Assembly (NCBI GenBank): GCA_043228905.1
Contig: JBHGNT010000001.1
Coordinates: 29,574,001-29,638,000 of the forward strand
Length of the DNA: 64,000 nucleotides
From: Azolla caroliniana
Lineage: Eukaryota; Polypodiophyta
Direction of reading: 5' to 3'
Shown here: piece after piece, positions 61,148 through 64,000 of the stretch
Numbering within the stretch: the first letter of the stretch is position 1
Layout: the number at the start of each line of letters is the position of its first letter
Notes under the pieces: generated by a model
What the model was told of the DNA's origin: nothing
Seen by the model: the letters and a program-made list of their open reading frames with translations, nothing else
Databases searched by the model: none
Program-made: the position numbers and the translations under genes

Positions 61148-61810
61148 CTTCTGCTCTTCTGTCGCCTCCTTCACGTCGGGTTCACCAAGATGTCGAGGTA
61201 TTCCTCGCGGATGCGTGGAATGAGGCGGGACCTCGGGGGTCCTGTACCGAAGAGCAAGGGAGAAAGGAGAGGGGAAGAGACCCACGAGGTGCGAACGTAG
61301 ATTCACAAGGACACGACCCTTCGACACGAATACGCGAGTGGGACAGCGACACAGAGAGACACGAATCTATGTATGTATTAACAAAGACAAACAACAAGAC
61401 ACGAAGTCGGTTACAACCGAACAGGCCGGCGAACAGATGCCAATGTCTGTTCGCGAACGCTCAGAAAGGAAAGAGTAGGTTGGAGGTGCTGCCGGAAGCA
61501 CTCGGGCATTCCTCAGAGCAGCGCAAGCCTCATGAAACCTGCACAGAAAGAAGCTATGGAGTATGGAAGAGAGAGGAGCCTTCGACCGACAACCCGACAA
61601 CACTTCGTCCTCTCTGATTCCGCGATCCCCACCCCCTCCTCGTCTTCCTTCTTTTATAGGCAAGGAAGGAGCCGTTTCTCATTAACTTCCTACCTACCGA
61701 ATCTACCTACATAGGATCTTCTATGTACAACATACGACATACGTTCATGAAGAGCCGGTTCCTATGCTCCGGCGCACCGATTCCGCTCGTGGACGGTTTT
61801 CTTCACGATA

Positions 61811-64000
61811 ACGCAGATGGGAACATCCTTGCTGTAAACCGCTTTACGGAGAGCCAGCGCTGCCGTAAGCACCTCCTTTAGTCTCCGAACCGACTCCGTG
61901 TGCTTCGTCCTCCACTCAAAGCTACGCCCCTTTTTTAATAGTCTGTAGAGGGGTTCCGCGATATTTGCGTAGTGCGGGATCCAGATGTGCTAGAACGCGC
62001 ATGCCCCCAAGAATCTGCGGACCTCTGTGACCGACCCGCAAAGGTTCCTCATCGCGGAGATGGCCTCTACCTTTGCCGGAGACGGTTTCCTACCGTAAGG
62101 CCCACACAGGTGTCCGACCACCAAGATCTTCGACTCTCCGAAGGCCGACTTTTCCCCGGAGAAGGTGAGCCTCACGCACTCTAGTCTCTACAACACCTTC
62201 TCGCAGTCATCGATGTGGGACGCCACGAAATTCCGACATCCGTTCGGCCCGATTGCCTCGTCCCTTTTCTCCATTGGGCATCCCTTGATCAGGATGTCGT
62301 CTAAGAACGGCATGGTGATGTCCGGGATACAATCCTTGAGCACTTTGTTCATCGCATTCACCATGTGAGCCACTGAGTTCGTCCCTCCTTGTGGCAGGGT
62401 ACACATCCGCACTAGGCCGAGAGGAGTCCGCATCGTCGTAATGTCTCTGCTCTCCACAGCTAGTTGGAACTTATCGTACCCCGAGTACAGATCACCGACA
62501 GAATAGATCAACCTTCCAACGAAGGCCTCTGCAAACTCGTCTATGGTCGGTCCGATCCTTGCGTTGACCGGTTGTAGGTCCTGGATGAAGCGCAGTAAAC
62601 CACCGATTCGAATACGGGGCACTCGACGGTTCGAGGATGCCCATATCCACCTTTTACTTTAGGAGCTCCATCAACTTCGGGATGTGAGCTCTCGGCACCG
62701 GAATCAACTTGAGATTCCACGGTACATGCGGTACCGTGAAGATCACCATCGGTTCGACAACTGTCGGGTCTACGCACCCAATCTCCTCCGGTGAGAATGC
62801 GAAAGCCTTCCTGTGCCTCCCGATCATTCTCTGAAACCGGTCCTCCTCCACCGGCAGTAGGAAGCCGCCCCCACCGACCTTGAGCTCCCGTAGCGTTATG
62901 TCGGTGAACCGGTGCCCTATGCCAGCCGGATCTCGTAAAATTGGGTCCGACGCGACCCCCTTTATCCGCTCCTCGCTGCCCTCCGGCAAGGGTGCCGCGA
63001 CTGGCCTCACCTTCCAGTCCACAGTCTTGTATTTCGTATCCACGCGGGCCGTCCGATCCGACCCGATCCTTTCCCCGAAGTTTGCGATGACTTCGTACAT
63101 TCCTATTGACCCCACTGGAACGGTCCGGTCTTCTCTAAGGTCTTCACCGATCACCTTTCGTAGTTCGCCCAAGGTGTCGTCAAAAGAGACCGCCTCCACG
63201 GCGCCGCTGATGCCCTCGTCAGGGAACAGGACTCCACATCCCCTGAGCCGCTCCTCCGCTCGCTTCCTCTCCCTGCCGCTGACGCTGGTTATAGTATAAC
63301 CTCCGCTGTCGGAGAACCAAAATTTCCTACCTATGGTACAGATCTTCTTCCGTACTGTACATTTGTGGGGTTCTTCCCGGGTTCCGGACTATCGCGGCCC
63401 CACGCCTTGACAACCCTCTCTAAAAATCCCCTCGGGTTTCGCTGCCGAGGGCCTCGCGGTTACGCTCATGGTTTGGTCGCACCGTTAGGAACTGGACCGA
63501 GTGACGCCCGTCTTGGCTCTTGACTCTTGCATAGGCTGAACCGTTGTCCAGCACCTTGGTCTCCATCCGTGCTGCCGTGATATATGGTTCTCCCAGTATA
63601 ACCGGATGCGAGGACGTCTCCTGCACGACGAAGTGCTGGTCGATCTGGACAGGCCCCATGTAGTTCTTCCGTGGTGCGCGTCGCTGCCCGTATCTTCCAG
63701 CCATGCTTGGTGTTGATCGGCCATTTACCCTTCTTGTTGATCCGTACTGGGGTTTCCGTAGTCGCCCTGGCCCAATGCGGCTTCGTGTAGTGGCTTCCCG
63801 CTAGCTCATCTTCCAAGGCTCCGTCTTCCAGGTGCGTGGTCCGCACTTCCACCGGCTTCTCCGGCTCCGGCTCCGTCGAGAACCTCTTCCGCTTCACCAA
63901 GTCTACGATAGAGTTGTGGAACTCCCTCTTGGCGATTCCTAGCACCTCTCGCAATGACAACTCCACTTTACTGTCGAGGATCCGCTCTTCAAGGACCTTC
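61811..64000 (-). pseudogene. Element B protease and reverse transcriptase, continuing past the window
   Basis: Minus-strand frames 63966-63420 (VELSLREVLGIAKREFHNS and downstream), 63199-62654 (linker to VPWNLKLIPVPRAHIPKLM) and 62622-62188 plus 62175-61990 (RT: YSVGDLYSGYDKFQLAV, PFLDDILIKG with D-D intact). A final out-of-frame stretch then reads to RKAVYSKDVPICV at 61811. The protease active-site segment is deleted between TPVRI and KKGKWPI near 63736. RT frames shift near 62640. An 18-bp deletion removes the RVTIRN-type block near 62564. Gag and the 5' LTR lie beyond the window. Confidence 0.9.

Larger units (their letters stand above)
54889..61810 (-). mobile_element. Ty3/gypsy element C, full length, nested in element B
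   Basis: The LTRs are 61191-61810 (5') and 54889-55516 (3'). By eye they differ at only a few percent of positions plus an 8-bp CAGCCCGA duplication in the 3' copy, so this is a fairly recent insertion. Flanks are ACGT (54885-54888) and ACGC (61811-61814). Removing C rejoins B's coding sequence in frame at VPICV-TVDTSP. The inverted TATA boxes are near 55360 and 61655. The primer-site sequence and purine tract (55517-55529) match A. Its order is gag, protease, RT, RNase H, integrase. The outer 5' end reads TATCG instead of TGTCG. Multiple stops and three catalytic or frame lesions make it non-autonomous now. Confidence 0.93.

Noticed and set aside
1-64000. CRISPR arrays, operons, intact tRNA or rRNA genes
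   Set aside because: None seen; the tandem repeats lack spacer structure and only isolated tRNA-like boxes occur.

Overview
The window is plant nuclear DNA, most likely from a flowering plant that is not a grass. The basis is GT-AG introns in three recognisable plant genes, long AT-rich introns and intergenic DNA, dinucleotide microsatellites, and both LINE and LTR retrotransposon remains. I cannot name the species.

Layout. 1-11.7 kb is AT-rich intergenic DNA with two copies of one plant LINE family (1.2-1.6 kb plus strand; 4.7-6.5 kb minus strand) and a clean 283-bp Mutator-type MITE with 9-bp target duplications (6692-6974). 11.9-16.4 kb is a four-exon NPF6-subfamily transporter (plus). 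19.3-27.4 kb is an 18-exon NAA25 gene, the NatB N-terminal acetyltransferase auxiliary subunit (minus, convergent with the transporter), with a U6 snRNA fragment about 290 bp upstream of its start codon. 29.4-30.1 kb holds a probable small plant gene of unknown function. 31.7-34.1 kb is an F-box/kelch gene (minus) whose true start appears to lie in a 27-bp coding first exon. 34.4-40.5 kb is gene-poor and begins with a 3 x 74 bp tandem repeat.

From 40.5 kb on the window is mobile DNA: a SINE-like piece, two unrelated LINEs lying tail to tail on a shared (CT)n tract, an LTR fragment, a Ty1/copia remnant, and a long-terminal-inverted-repeat element (47.0-48.4 kb) packed with about eleven copies of a ~31-bp palindrome. 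48.4-64.0 kb is a GC-rich nest of one Ty3/gypsy family: A (plus, deleted internally and carrying a 709-bp solo-LTR-like insert), B (minus, split by an insertion and running off the window end) and C (minus, full length 6.9 kb, nested in B). All three copies are broken by frameshifts, stops or catalytic-residue changes.

The cellular genes are independent and show no operon-like relation. The strongest unusual signals are the palindrome array at 47.2-48.2 kb, the repeated 4-bp ACGT target at LTR insertions with TGTCG...CGACA ends, the set of hairpins inside the 709-bp insert, three rearrangements breaking at one spot in the gypsy RT, and the apparent loss of a symmetric exon from NAA25.
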